The notes under the pieces were generated by a model, which was not told the DNA's origin, made no database searches, and was given only the letters and a program-made list of their open reading frames with translations. From assembly GCA_937996585.1 (NCBI GenBank), contig CALKUW010000026.1:1-6612 (forward strand): a stretch of DNA of 6,612 bases. Reading direction: 5' to 3'. Source of the DNA: an uncultured Flavobacteriales bacterium (GTDB taxonomy: Bacteria; Bacteroidota; Bacteroidia; Flavobacteriales_D; Sanyastnellaceae). Below are positions 1 to 6,160 of the stretch, in pieces (the stretch's first letter is position 1; the number at the start of each line of letters is the position of its first letter). Both the position numbers and the translations under genes were made by a program.

Positions 1-575
1 CGCTTCGGGCTCATGCCGAGGCCAGGGGTACCGGTGATGCGGTTGACCGACTCCAGCACGTTGCGGTAATTGAGCAGGGGCTCACCCATGCCCATGTATA
101 CGATGTTGGTGAGCCTGTGGCCGTGGTGCCGCTCGGCCAGCATGGCGATGTGCCGAACCTGGTCCACGATTTCCCCAGCAGTCAGGTTGCGAAGGAGCTT
201 GAGCTTGCCCGTTGCACAGAAGGCACAGGACAGGCTGCAGCCCACTTGGCTGCTGATGCACGCGGTCATGCGGTCCTTGGCGGGAATGAGGACACCCTCG
301 ACCACCTTGCCGGGCTCGATGGGAAAGGCACACTTCACCGTTCCGTCCCGGCTGACCTGTTCTTCTTCCGGCGCAATGGGCGCGAGGCTGAACGCGGTGC
401 CCAAGGCTTCCCTCAGCCCCTGGGGAAGGTTGGTCATCTCATCGAAGGTGCCCACGCCCTTGGTCCAGATCCACTCCGCGACCTGCTTGCTTCGGAAGGC
501 GGGTTGGCCCAAACCGACGAGTGCCGCCTTGAGGGCGGCATCGTCGAGGGTTCGAATATCCGTGGGCGCGGCCAT
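1..575 (-). CDS. rlmN: RlmN, dual-specificity 23S rRNA/tRNA adenine-C2 methyltransferase (partial, C-terminus outside window)
   Basis: This is a radical-SAM methyltransferase that methylates C2 of A2503 in 23S rRNA and of A37 in some tRNAs, in the cytoplasm. The first 191 codons are present. The N-terminal accessory domain (about residues 6-75) matches the family's 'lgqpaFRskQv.eWiw' pattern. The [4Fe-4S] motif CxxxCxxC is C113, C117 and C120, followed by the SAM-binding GMGEPL block. C106 and E93 sit 7 and 20 residues before C113, the same spacing as C118 and E105 before C125 in the E. coli enzyme; both are mechanistically important there. The second catalytic cysteine (C355 in E. coli) lies beyond the window. 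The ATG at 575 is chosen because the family homology begins a few residues after it. It lies 23 bp after the response-regulator stop, so the two are probably co-transcribed. No Shine-Dalgarno sequence is visible. Confidence 0.97.
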   Translation of the reverse strand, partial: MAAPTDIRTLDDAALKAALVGLGQPAFRSKQVAEWIWTKGVGTFDEMTNLPQGLREALGTAFSLAPIAPEEEQVSRDGTVKCAFPIEPGKVVEGVLIPAKDRMTACISSQVGCSLSCAFCATGKLKLLRNLTAGEIVDQVRHIAMLAERHHGHRLTNIVYMGMGEPLLNYRNVLESVNRITGTPGLGMSPK

Positions 576-598
576 GCCGCGAAGGTAGCCCGTGGGGT

Positions 599-1387
599 TC
601 AGGCCACGGCGGCGCTCAACCCGGCCCCATCCTCATCCGAGGAGAGCATCTCCGCCATGCGGCGGCGCAGGTCCTCCCGTTTCCGGACCGCGAGCGCGAT
701 TTCCTTGCCATTCACAAGGGTGATCGAGTTCGTGCGGTAGTTGCACTGCCGAATCTTGTTCAGGTGCACGAGCTGGCTGTTGTGGACCCGAACGAACTTG
801 GGATTGTTGATCAGGCTTTCCACGTATTTGAGGTTCTTGGAGACCATCAGCCTTCCGCCATCCGTCTTGTAGATGCAGGCATAGCTGCCGCTGGCTTCCA
901 CGTGAAGGATTTCGCTGTGCCGGATGAAGTGGCGCTGTCCGGAGGTGGTGATTTCGAGTTTTCGGTGGAAGTCCCCGTTCTCGATCATCTTGACGCGGTA
1001 GTGCTCCCTGATGCGGTCAGCACAGGCCTTCAGATCGACCGGGTCGACGGGCTTCAACAAATAGTCGAAGGCCTGACGGCGGATGGCGTCGATGGCGTAA
1101 TCCTGGTAGGTCGTGTAGAAAACCACATAGAATTCACGGTCGTCGAAACGGTCGATGAGGTCCAGTCCTGACTCGAAGGGCATGCGGATGTCCACGAAGA
1201 CGATGTGGGGCCGCCCGTTTCGGATGGCGTCGTAGCCAATTCGGGCGTTCGGGGCTTGGTCGATGACCCTGATGAAGGGGCAGTGGCGTTCAAGCTGGCT
1301 GTGCAGCACTTCGCGGGCGGGTGCTTCATCATCAACGATGATGGCATCGAGCTGGGCATTCATTGGCGGACGATTTGGTTGTCGCAT
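599..1387 (-). CDS. LytTR-family response regulator (REC + LytTR DNA-binding domain)
   Basis: This is a two-component transcriptional regulator of the LytR/AlgR type. Numbered from the ATG at 1387 (262 aa), the receiver domain covers about residues 14-130. It has the acidic pocket D19-D20-E21, phospho-acceptor D66 in 'VFVDIRMP', the switch threonine at T92/T93 and K112 in 'YLLKPVD'. The LytTR domain spans about 145-249, with the usual 'ILHVEASGSYACIY' and 'FVRVHNSQLVHLNKI' blocks. The start is uncertain. A TTG at 1405 would leave a leader of only about 7 nt from the predicted promoter. ATG 1387 is used here, and ATG 1363 (beginning MNAQLDAIIVDDE) is equally plausible because the family normally begins just before the DDE. 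No histidine kinase is in view, so its partner and target genes are unknown. The next gene, rlmN, follows by 23 bp. Confidence 0.95.
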   Translation of the reverse strand: MRQPNRPPMNAQLDAIIVDDEAPAREVLHSQLERHCPFIRVIDQAPNARIGYDAIRNGRPHIVFVDIRMPFESGLDLIDRFDDREFYVVFYTTYQDYAIDAIRRQAFDYLLKPVDPVDLKACADRIREHYRVKMIENGDFHRKLEITTSGQRHFIRHSEILHVEASGSYACIYKTDGGRLMVSKNLKYVESLINNPKFVRVHNSQLVHLNKIRQCNYRTNSITLVNGKEIALAVRKREDLRRRMAEMLSSDEDGAGLSAAVA

Positions 1388-1416
1388 GGCGGGTGTTTCC
1401 CACAACGCTACAAACC

Positions 1417-1449
1417 CGAATATACGAATTCAACTTGATAAAAAGCAAA
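1417..1449 (-). promoter_or_regulatory. Predicted Bacteroidota-type promoter of the response regulator-rlmN unit
   Basis: Reading the minus strand, TTTG (1449-1446) is followed after 21 nt by TATATTCG (1424-1417). This resembles the Bacteroidota housekeeping promoter (TTTG near -33, TAnnTTTG near -7) with one mismatch, C for T, in the -7 box. Transcription would start near 1412, giving a leader of about 25 nt to ATG 1387 or 49 nt to ATG 1363. The surroundings are strikingly AT-rich: I counted 18 G+C in 60 bases at 1421-1480. This is a motif match only. Confidence 0.5.
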
Positions 1450-1474
1450 TTCGCAGACGATAGAATTGAATTTG
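1440..1474 (-). terminator. Probable rho-independent terminator after the serine hydrolase gene
   Basis: On the minus strand, just after the hydrolase stop (1484-1482), a perfect 7-bp inverted repeat CAAATTC/GAATTTG (arms 1474-1468 and 1452-1446, loop 15 nt) is followed by C and then five Ts (1444-1440). The position and T-tract suit an intrinsic terminator. The stem is AT-rich and the loop long, so it may be weak. A second 7-bp inverted repeat interlocks with it (see findings), and its 3' arm overlaps the -33 element of the next promoter. Confidence 0.45.
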
Positions 1475-1481
1475 TATTCGT

Positions 1482-2639
1482 CTATCGCACTTCTGCCAAC
1501 GCCATGGCGAGGTCGATTGTATCGTAGACATCCGCGTCAATCCCGCGGATTTTGCCCTTTGGACGGAAGAAACCCGTGCGCACGGCGACCAAATCGAGGT
1601 CTGGGATGACAATGACATACTGACCGTGGAGCCCCTGCATGCTTTTGAACGCGTGACCGCGGTGCTCTCCCATCCACATCTGGTAGCCGTAGAAGGAGAT
1701 GTCACTTCCATCCGGCAGGGGCCCCACCGGCGTCGTCATGCGCCGGATGAAGTCCGGATCGACGAGGGTATCGGTACCGACCATACCCGAGTCCAATACG
1801 AGTTGCCCCAGTCTTGCGTAGCCCGGAGCGGTTGTGTAGAAGCAGCAGTAATTCCGCTCGTGCCCATTGTTGTCGACCCCCCACCTCGCTTCTTCGGGCG
1901 CGCCTATGGGGTCCCAAATGCGGCGGTGGAACCACGCGCCGAAGGGCTCATCGATGACCTGAAGAAGAATCTCCTGCAGCAGCAGGGTGTTGCCCCCCTG
2001 GTATTCCCAGGGTATGCCCGCTGTGCCCTCGACTGTGTATGAAGGCAACCGGTCGAGGATGTCCTCGCCATAGGTGCACTTGGCCATGAACCCGAACGGG
2101 TTCTTGTAGTTCTCGCCATAGGGAATGCCCGAGCGCATCTGCAGCACGTGCTCGATGGTCAGCCCTGCCGCCGGCCCCTCTGCAAAGCGGGGCAGGTATT
2201 TCGAAACGGGATCCTGCACGGAGAGAAGGCTGTCGAGTTCCGCCACCCCAATGGCCATGGCGGCCAGCGTCTTGGCGGCCGAGAATGCATTGGTGCGCAT
2301 GGTATCGGCTCCGGGAATGCGGTCCGACGTCCAATCGAGCAGGAGGGAGTCGCGGTGGACCACGGCGAGGGCCACGGTGTTCCACGCATGGGTGGAGTCG
2401 AGCACCTCTGGCGGAATCACCACCTCATCGTGTCGCGGGTGGAGCGGCCACGGCCGCGGGGTTTTCGAAGCGGGAAGCACCCGGGTGTCCTGGAACCGGA
2501 GGTCGTCCACCTGGGCGTTCTTGTACCCCCGCAGGTAGCACTGGCGCAATCCACGCCACATGTGGGCATTGTCGGTAACCAGGCTCAAGCCGTAGGCGAG
2601 AATGGAAACCGTGATGGTGCCGATGAGAAATCGCTTCAT
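1482..2639 (-). CDS. Membrane-anchored beta-lactamase-family (class C/PBP-like) serine hydrolase
   Basis: This 385-aa protein has the AmpC/esterase (beta-lactamase superfamily) fold. The N-terminus, a KR pair followed by a hydrophobic run (about residues 4-21), looks like an uncleaved signal anchor or signal peptide, so the catalytic domain should face the periplasm. Visible motifs are S120-A-A-K123 (SxxK nucleophile and base), Y213-Q-G-G-N217 at the usual YxN position, and H338-G-Q-Y before the C-terminal strand 'VIVIPDLDLVAVRTG', where this family has its HxG/KTG-like element. The substrate cannot be read from sequence; relatives include D-aminopeptidases, esterases and peptidoglycan-related hydrolases. 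The ATG at 2639 is chosen because it overlaps the lipB TGA in ATGA and starts directly at the signal segment; an upstream GTG at 2684 would add 15 residues inside lipB. It is last in the trio with the isomerase and lipB, and a terminator-like repeat follows. Confidence 0.93.
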   Translation of the reverse strand: MKRFLIGTITVSILAYGLSLVTDNAHMWRGLRQCYLRGYKNAQVDDLRFQDTRVLPASKTPRPWPLHPRHDEVVIPPEVLDSTHAWNTVALAVVHRDSLLLDWTSDRIPGADTMRTNAFSAAKTLAAMAIGVAELDSLLSVQDPVSKYLPRFAEGPAAGLTIEHVLQMRSGIPYGENYKNPFGFMAKCTYGEDILDRLPSYTVEGTAGIPWEYQGGNTLLLQEILLQVIDEPFGAWFHRRIWDPIGAPEEARWGVDNNGHERNYCCFYTTAPGYARLGQLVLDSGMVGTDTLVDPDFIRRMTTPVGPLPDGSDISFYGYQMWMGEHRGHAFKSMQGLHGQYVIVIPDLDLVAVRTGFFRPKGKIRGIDADVYDTIDLAMALAEVR

Positions 2640-3379
2640 GGTGGTGACGGTGTGGCCCCAAGTACGGACAAAAGGTGGGCGCACAGTGCATCGCGCACTT
2701 CGATTCTGTCGACGTGCCGGTTGGATTCGTCAGCGAGGTTGGTCACCCCGCGGTCCTGAATACCGCAGGGGACGATGAGGTTGAAGAAATCAAGGTCCGC
2801 ATCGAGGTTGAAGGCCAAGCCGTGCATGGTCACCCAACGGCTGCATTTCACACCGATGGCGCAGATCTTCCGCGCACCCTGCCCGGCCTCCGGGTCAATC
2901 CACACGCCGGTCAGACCATCGATGCGTCCCGCTTCAACCCCCCAGTCGGCACAGGTGCGGATGACCGCCTCTTCCAATTGGCGGAGGTACCATCCGATGT
3001 CCGTCTTGATCTGGTCGAGGTCGAGGATAGGGTACGCGACCAACTGGCCCGGACCATGGTAGGTGATGTCGCCCCCGCGGTTGATTTCGTGGTATTCCAC
3101 GCCGAGTTCTGCCAGCCGTTGGCGTGAGGCGATCACATGGTTCGCGTCTCCGCTCTTCCCGAGGGTCAGCACGTGGGGGTGCTCCACGAACAGGAGGTGG
3201 TGCTCGGGCCAGGGGTAATCGGCATCCTGTGCTTCGGAGGATCTACCGGTTTCAGGCAGTCCCGCCCGCCGACGGGCGATCTTCCGGTCCACGGCCCGCT
3301 TCAGCAAGCGCTCCTGCATATCCCAGGTGGACTTGTAGGGGGCCTGGCCGAGGTCTTGGACGTGGATGCGGGGCGTCAT
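2636..3379 (-). CDS. lipB: LipB, octanoyl-[acyl-carrier-protein]:protein N-octanoyltransferase
   Basis: LipB transfers octanoyl from acyl-carrier protein to the lipoyl-domain lysine of 2-oxoacid dehydrogenases and GcvH. This is the first step of endogenous lipoate assembly, before LipA, in the cytoplasm. The 247-aa product has the substrate-binding block R101-G-G-D-I-T-Y-H108-G-P-G-Q, catalytic lysine K171 in 'ARKICAIGVK' and acyl-carrying C205 in 'LIVPCGI'. The 34-residue spacing equals that of K135 and C169 in E. coli LipB. 'HGLAFNLDADL' (186-196) is also typical. An insertion relative to E. coli (about residues 34-60) and the HPHVLTLGKSGD block are characteristic of Bacteroidota LipB. The start at 3379 is fixed by the ATGA overlap with the isomerase stop. 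The reading frame stays open to 3658, but the upstream part is antisense-frame shadow with no homology. The stop overlaps the serine hydrolase start by 4 bp, suggesting translational coupling. Confidence 0.97.
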   Translation of the reverse strand: MTPRIHVQDLGQAPYKSTWDMQERLLKRAVDRKIARRRAGLPETGRSSEAQDADYPWPEHHLLFVEHPHVLTLGKSGDANHVIASRQRLAELGVEYHEINRGGDITYHGPGQLVAYPILDLDQIKTDIGWYLRQLEEAVIRTCADWGVEAGRIDGLTGVWIDPEAGQGARKICAIGVKCSRWVTMHGLAFNLDADLDFFNLIVPCGIQDRGVTNLADESNRHVDRIEVRDALCAHLLSVLGATPSPP

Positions 3380-4371
3380 GCCATCTTGGCCAGCTCGCCT
3401 TTCAGGTAATCGATGTGACGGATGTCTACGGGGTCGACCCCGGCCCGCTCGGCCATCAGCAGCGACAACCAATCTCCGAGGTGCACCAGGTGCATCCAAC
3501 GCTGCAGTCGGGTGGTGCCGATGGCACTGACTTCCGAAACAGCGGCACCGGCGTCGGTGAAGATGGCCTTGCACAAACGCATCCTTTCCGCCGTGCGCGC
3601 ATGGTCCTCTTCCGTGTGCAGGAACAGGGCCGCGATGGAGGCATCCCCGCTTTCCCAACCTACGAGCTCGTTGTGGTTCATCTCCGGGAAGACGTGGTGG
3701 TTGCAGAGCCGCTTGGCGTTCTCGTTGAGCTGTTGCCGCCAGCGGATGAGCACGGGTTCGATGGCGGCATCACCATAAAGCATGGGGCTGCGCGAGGAGA
3801 GCAGGTCGGCCCATTGGCCCGCCTGGTCGAGGATGGCATCGGATTGTGCCACGAGCAATGCGGCAGCGGCTTCGGTGTCGGCCAACACATCCGGTGCGTC
3901 TGCAGGACGGTGACCAAGTGCTGCGAAATGATGGAGCAGTCCGGTGACGGCCCACCCGAATTGTGAGCGCGGCGGGTGTCCACCGGGAACGGTCAGCACG
4001 GGCCAGCCGTGAGCGTCCGCCAAAGCCTTGAGCTTTCCTCCGGAGGTCAATGCGCGGACTTGCGCACCCTTCGCCACTGCCGCATCCAACGCGGCAAGCG
4101 TTTCCTCGGTGTTGCCGCTGTAGCTGCAGGCCAAGACCATGGTGGTGGGGCCGACCCAGGCAGGGATGCGGTAGTCGTGCCCGGATGCGATCGGCACCGT
4201 ACAGGTGTCACCGAGGAGGCCACCGAGGAAGCGCCCACCAATGCCGGACCCCCCCATTCCGAGCACCAGGATGCGGTCGTGGTTGGGAACTTCTGTGGGC
4301 AGTGGCTGGGAAGCCATGGATTGGGCTGCCGCGGTGAGTTGCTGGGGAAAGGAGGCGATAAGTTCTCGCAT
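3376..4371 (-). CDS. Bifunctional phosphoglucose/phosphomannose isomerase (SIS-domain family)
   Basis: This 331-aa protein has two SIS (sugar isomerase) domains. It belongs to the small PGI/PMI family first characterised in archaea, which interconverts glucose-6-P or mannose-6-P with fructose-6-P, linking glycolysis to mannose-derived sugars. Visible motifs are the phosphosugar loop GMGGSGIGG (38-46), S83-Y-S-G-N-T-E-E-T (phosphate contact), PPRSQFG with R135, and 'QLNENAK' with E217 followed by 'FPEMNHNELVGW' with H233. E217 and H233 are 16 residues apart, as are the reported catalytic residues E203 and H219 of the Pyrobaculum enzyme, whose anion-binding arginine is also numbered 135; this matching is by memory and spacing. 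The C-terminal 'HIDYLKGELAKMA' closes the family domain. ATG 4371 begins at the conserved N-terminal helix. It is the first gene of the leftward trio and overlaps lipB by 4 bp. Whether it is the cell's main PGI or a PMI cannot be decided here. Confidence 0.9.
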   Translation of the reverse strand: MRELIASFPQQLTAAAQSMASQPLPTEVPNHDRILVLGMGGSGIGGRFLGGLLGDTCTVPIASGHDYRIPAWVGPTTMVLACSYSGNTEETLAALDAAVAKGAQVRALTSGGKLKALADAHGWPVLTVPGGHPPRSQFGWAVTGLLHHFAALGHRPADAPDVLADTEAAAALLVAQSDAILDQAGQWADLLSSRSPMLYGDAAIEPVLIRWRQQLNENAKRLCNHHVFPEMNHNELVGWESGDASIAALFLHTEEDHARTAERMRLCKAIFTDAGAAVSEVSAIGTTRLQRWMHLVHLGDWLSLLMAERAGVDPVDIRHIDYLKGELAKMA

Positions 4372-4386
4372 GGCGCGGTGTTCATG

Positions 4387-4394
4387 CGAATTTA
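4387..4394 (-). promoter_or_regulatory. Predicted -7 element for the isomerase-lipB-hydrolase unit
   Basis: The minus strand reads TAAATTCG, one mismatch from the Bacteroidota -7 consensus TAnnTTTG. It is the same TTCG variant seen in front of the response regulator. Transcription would start near 4382, leaving a very short leader of about 11 nt before ATG 4371. No convincing -33 TTTG is present at the expected distance, only CTTC near 4415-4418, so this is a weak call. Confidence 0.35.
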
Positions 4395-4420
4395 CGGACC
4401 TGTGTCGCGGTGCAGAAGCC

Positions 4421-4428
4421 TAATTTTG
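4421..4428 (+). promoter_or_regulatory. Predicted -7 element for lysS
   Basis: TAATTTTG is a perfect match to the Bacteroidota -7 consensus TAnnTTTG. It lies 28 bp before the lysS ATG, so transcription would start near 4433 with a leader of about 24 nt. There is no clear -33 TTTG around 4397-4400. The 4372-4456 gap is otherwise unremarkable. A GGAGG at 4430-4434 is too far from the ATG (22 nt) to act as a ribosome-binding site. Confidence 0.45.
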
Positions 4429-4456
4429 TGGAGGTTTCCGCCGCAACCGATTCACC

Positions 4457-6160
4457 ATGATCCGACCCGAACAGGAACGCGTCCGCCTCGAGAGCCTCGC
4501 CCAGCTCCGCCAACTGGGCATCGACCCCTATCCGGCCGCAGCCTACCCCGTGGACACCCACGCCGGCCCCTTGTCCGCTGATTTCGAAGCCGACCGCGAG
4601 GTCTGCCTCGCCGGCCGCATCCTCTCCCGCCGCATCATGGGCAAGGCCTCCTTTGCCGAGCTGCAGGACGCCACGGGCAAGATTCAGATCTACCTCAACC
4701 GCGACGAGCTCTGTCCCGATGAGGACAAGACGATGTACAACACCGTCTTCAAGAAGCTCCTCGACCGCGGCGACATCGTCGGGGTGAAGGGCACCACCTT
4801 CACCACCCAGACCGGCGAGCCGAGCGTACTGGTCAAGGAGCTCACGGTGCTCAGCAAGTCCATCCGCCCGCTGCCTTCCGTCAAGACCGACGAGGACGGG
4901 CAGGTGCACGACGCCTTCACCGACCCGGAGCTCCGCTACCGGATGCGCTACGTCGACCTGGTGGTCAACCCCGAGGTCAAGCGCACCTTCGAGGCCCGCA
5001 GCCGGGTCATTCAGGCCATGCGCGACGCCTTCACCGAGCAGGGTTGGCTCGAGGTGGACACCCCCGTGCTGCAGGCCATACCCGGTGGCGCCGCGGCCCG
5101 TCCGTTCATCACGCACCACAACGCGCTGGACATCCCGCTCTACCTGCGGATCGCCAACGAGCTGTACCTCAAGCGCCTCATCGTGGGCGGCTTCGACGGC
5201 GTCTTTGAATTCTCCCGCAACTTCCGCAACGAGGGCATGGACCGGACGCACAATCCGGAGTTCACCGTCCTCGAGCTGTACGTCGCCTACCAGGACTACC
5301 ACTGGATGATGGCGACCATCGAGCAGCTGCTCGAGCGGGTCTGCAAGGCCGTCCACGGCACCAACACCGCCACGCTGGAGGGCAATACCATCGACTTCGC
5401 GCCGCCCTACCGCCGGCTGTCGATGCGCGATGCCATCCTCGAGCACGCCGGCGTCGACATCGACGGCATGGACGAGGCCGCCCTGCGTGGCGCCTGCGCG
5501 TCCCTCGGCATCGAGGTGGACAACAGCATGGGCAAGGGCAAGCTGATCGACGAGATCTTCGGCGAGAAGTGCGAGCATCACCTCGTACAGCCGACGTTCA
5601 TCACGGACTACCCCGTGGAGATGTCGCCGCTCACCAAGGCCCACCGCGACAAGCCGGGCTACACCGAGCGCTTCGAGCTCTTCATCAACGGCACGGAGGT
5701 GGCCAACGCCTACTCGGAGCTCAACGACCCCATCGACCAGCGGGAGCGGTTCGAAGACCAGCTCAAGCTCGGCGAGCGCGGGGACGATGAGGCGATGTTC
5801 ATCGACCAGGACTTCCTGCGCGCCCTGGAATACGGCATGCCGCCGACCAGCGGCGTCGGCATCGGGGTGGACCGCCTCGTGATGATGCTGACCGACCAGC
5901 GATCCATCCAGGAGGTGCTCTTCTTCCCGCAGATGCGGCCGGAGGTCTTTCGCACCGGGCCCGACCTTGGCGCCCTCGAGGCCCTGGGTGTTCCCGCGGA
6001 TTGGGCGCCCCACGTGGCGGCGGCTGGGTTCGACACCCCCGACGCCATCCGCGAGGCCAAGCCGGCAGCCTTGCGCGAGAAGCTCAACGGCTTCCGCAAG
6101 AAGAACAAGCTCGACCTGCCCGCCCTGCAGCTCGAGGAGGTCGAAAGCTGGTCCGCATGA
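4457..6160 (+). CDS. lysS: LysS, class II lysyl-tRNA synthetase with C-terminal extension
   Basis: LysS charges tRNA-Lys with lysine in the cytoplasm. The 567-aa product has an N-terminal OB-fold anticodon-binding domain (about 48-137), then the linker 'RYRMRYVDLVVN'. The class II core follows: motif 1 around 181-204 ('RSRVIQAMRDAFTEQGWLEV'), motif 2 with R257-N-E259 in 'NFRNEGMDRTHNPEFT', and motif 3 'GVGIGVDRLVMMLT' (466-479) ending in 'VLFFPQMRPE'. The KRS signature 'NAYSELNDPIDQRERF' is at 417-432. E. coli LysS is about 505 aa. The extra length is mainly a tail of about 70 residues after motif 3 (about 497-567), with a helix-rich 'LREKLNGFRKKNKLDLP' segment and an ending 'LEEVESWSA'. I believe comparable tails occur in Bacteroidota enzymes, which is from memory. 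ATG 4457 matches the family N-terminus. The gene is visibly more GC-rich than its neighbours: 42 G+C of 60 at 4981-5040 versus 35 of 60 at 961-1020 in the response regulator. Confidence 0.98.
   Translation: MIRPEQERVRLESLAQLRQLGIDPYPAAAYPVDTHAGPLSADFEADREVCLAGRILSRRIMGKASFAELQDATGKIQIYLNRDELCPDEDKTMYNTVFKKLLDRGDIVGVKGTTFTTQTGEPSVLVKELTVLSKSIRPLPSVKTDEDGQVHDAFTDPELRYRMRYVDLVVNPEVKRTFEARSRVIQAMRDAFTEQGWLEVDTPVLQAIPGGAAARPFITHHNALDIPLYLRIANELYLKRLIVGGFDGVFEFSRNFRNEGMDRTHNPEFTVLELYVAYQDYHWMMATIEQLLERVCKAVHGTNTATLEGNTIDFAPPYRRLSMRDAILEHAGVDIDGMDEAALRGACASLGIEVDNSMGKGKLIDEIFGEKCEHHLVQPTFITDYPVEMSPLTKAHRDKPGYTERFELFINGTEVANAYSELNDPIDQRERFEDQLKLGERGDDEAMFIDQDFLRALEYGMPPTSGVGIGVDRLVMMLTDQRSIQEVLFFPQMRPEVFRTGPDLGALEALGVPADWAPHVAAAGFDTPDAIREAKPAALREKLNGFRKKNKLDLPALQLEEVESWSA

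Noticed and set aside
117..740. 207-codon plus-strand frame opposite rlmN and the regulator's C-terminus
   Set aside because: It is a shadow of rlmN, whose CxxxCxxC and GMGEPL motifs are clear on the other strand.
2640..2684. GTG start for the serine hydrolase, 15 codons upstream
   Set aside because: It would overlap lipB by 49 bp and place charged residues before the signal segment. ATG 2639 in an ATGA overlap fits better.
3380..3658. Upstream extension of the lipB reading frame (93 extra codons)
   Set aside because: It falls inside the isomerase gene in another frame and has no LipB homology. The ATG at 3379 overlaps the isomerase stop and starts at the conserved N-terminus.
3124..3966. 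280-codon plus-strand frame opposite the isomerase and lipB
   Set aside because: It is antisense to two well-supported genes, and its translation is rich in R, G and P with no domain signal.
4430..4434. GGAGG before lysS as a Shine-Dalgarno sequence
   Set aside because: It lies 22 nt before the ATG, too far for ribosome binding, and close to the predicted transcription start.
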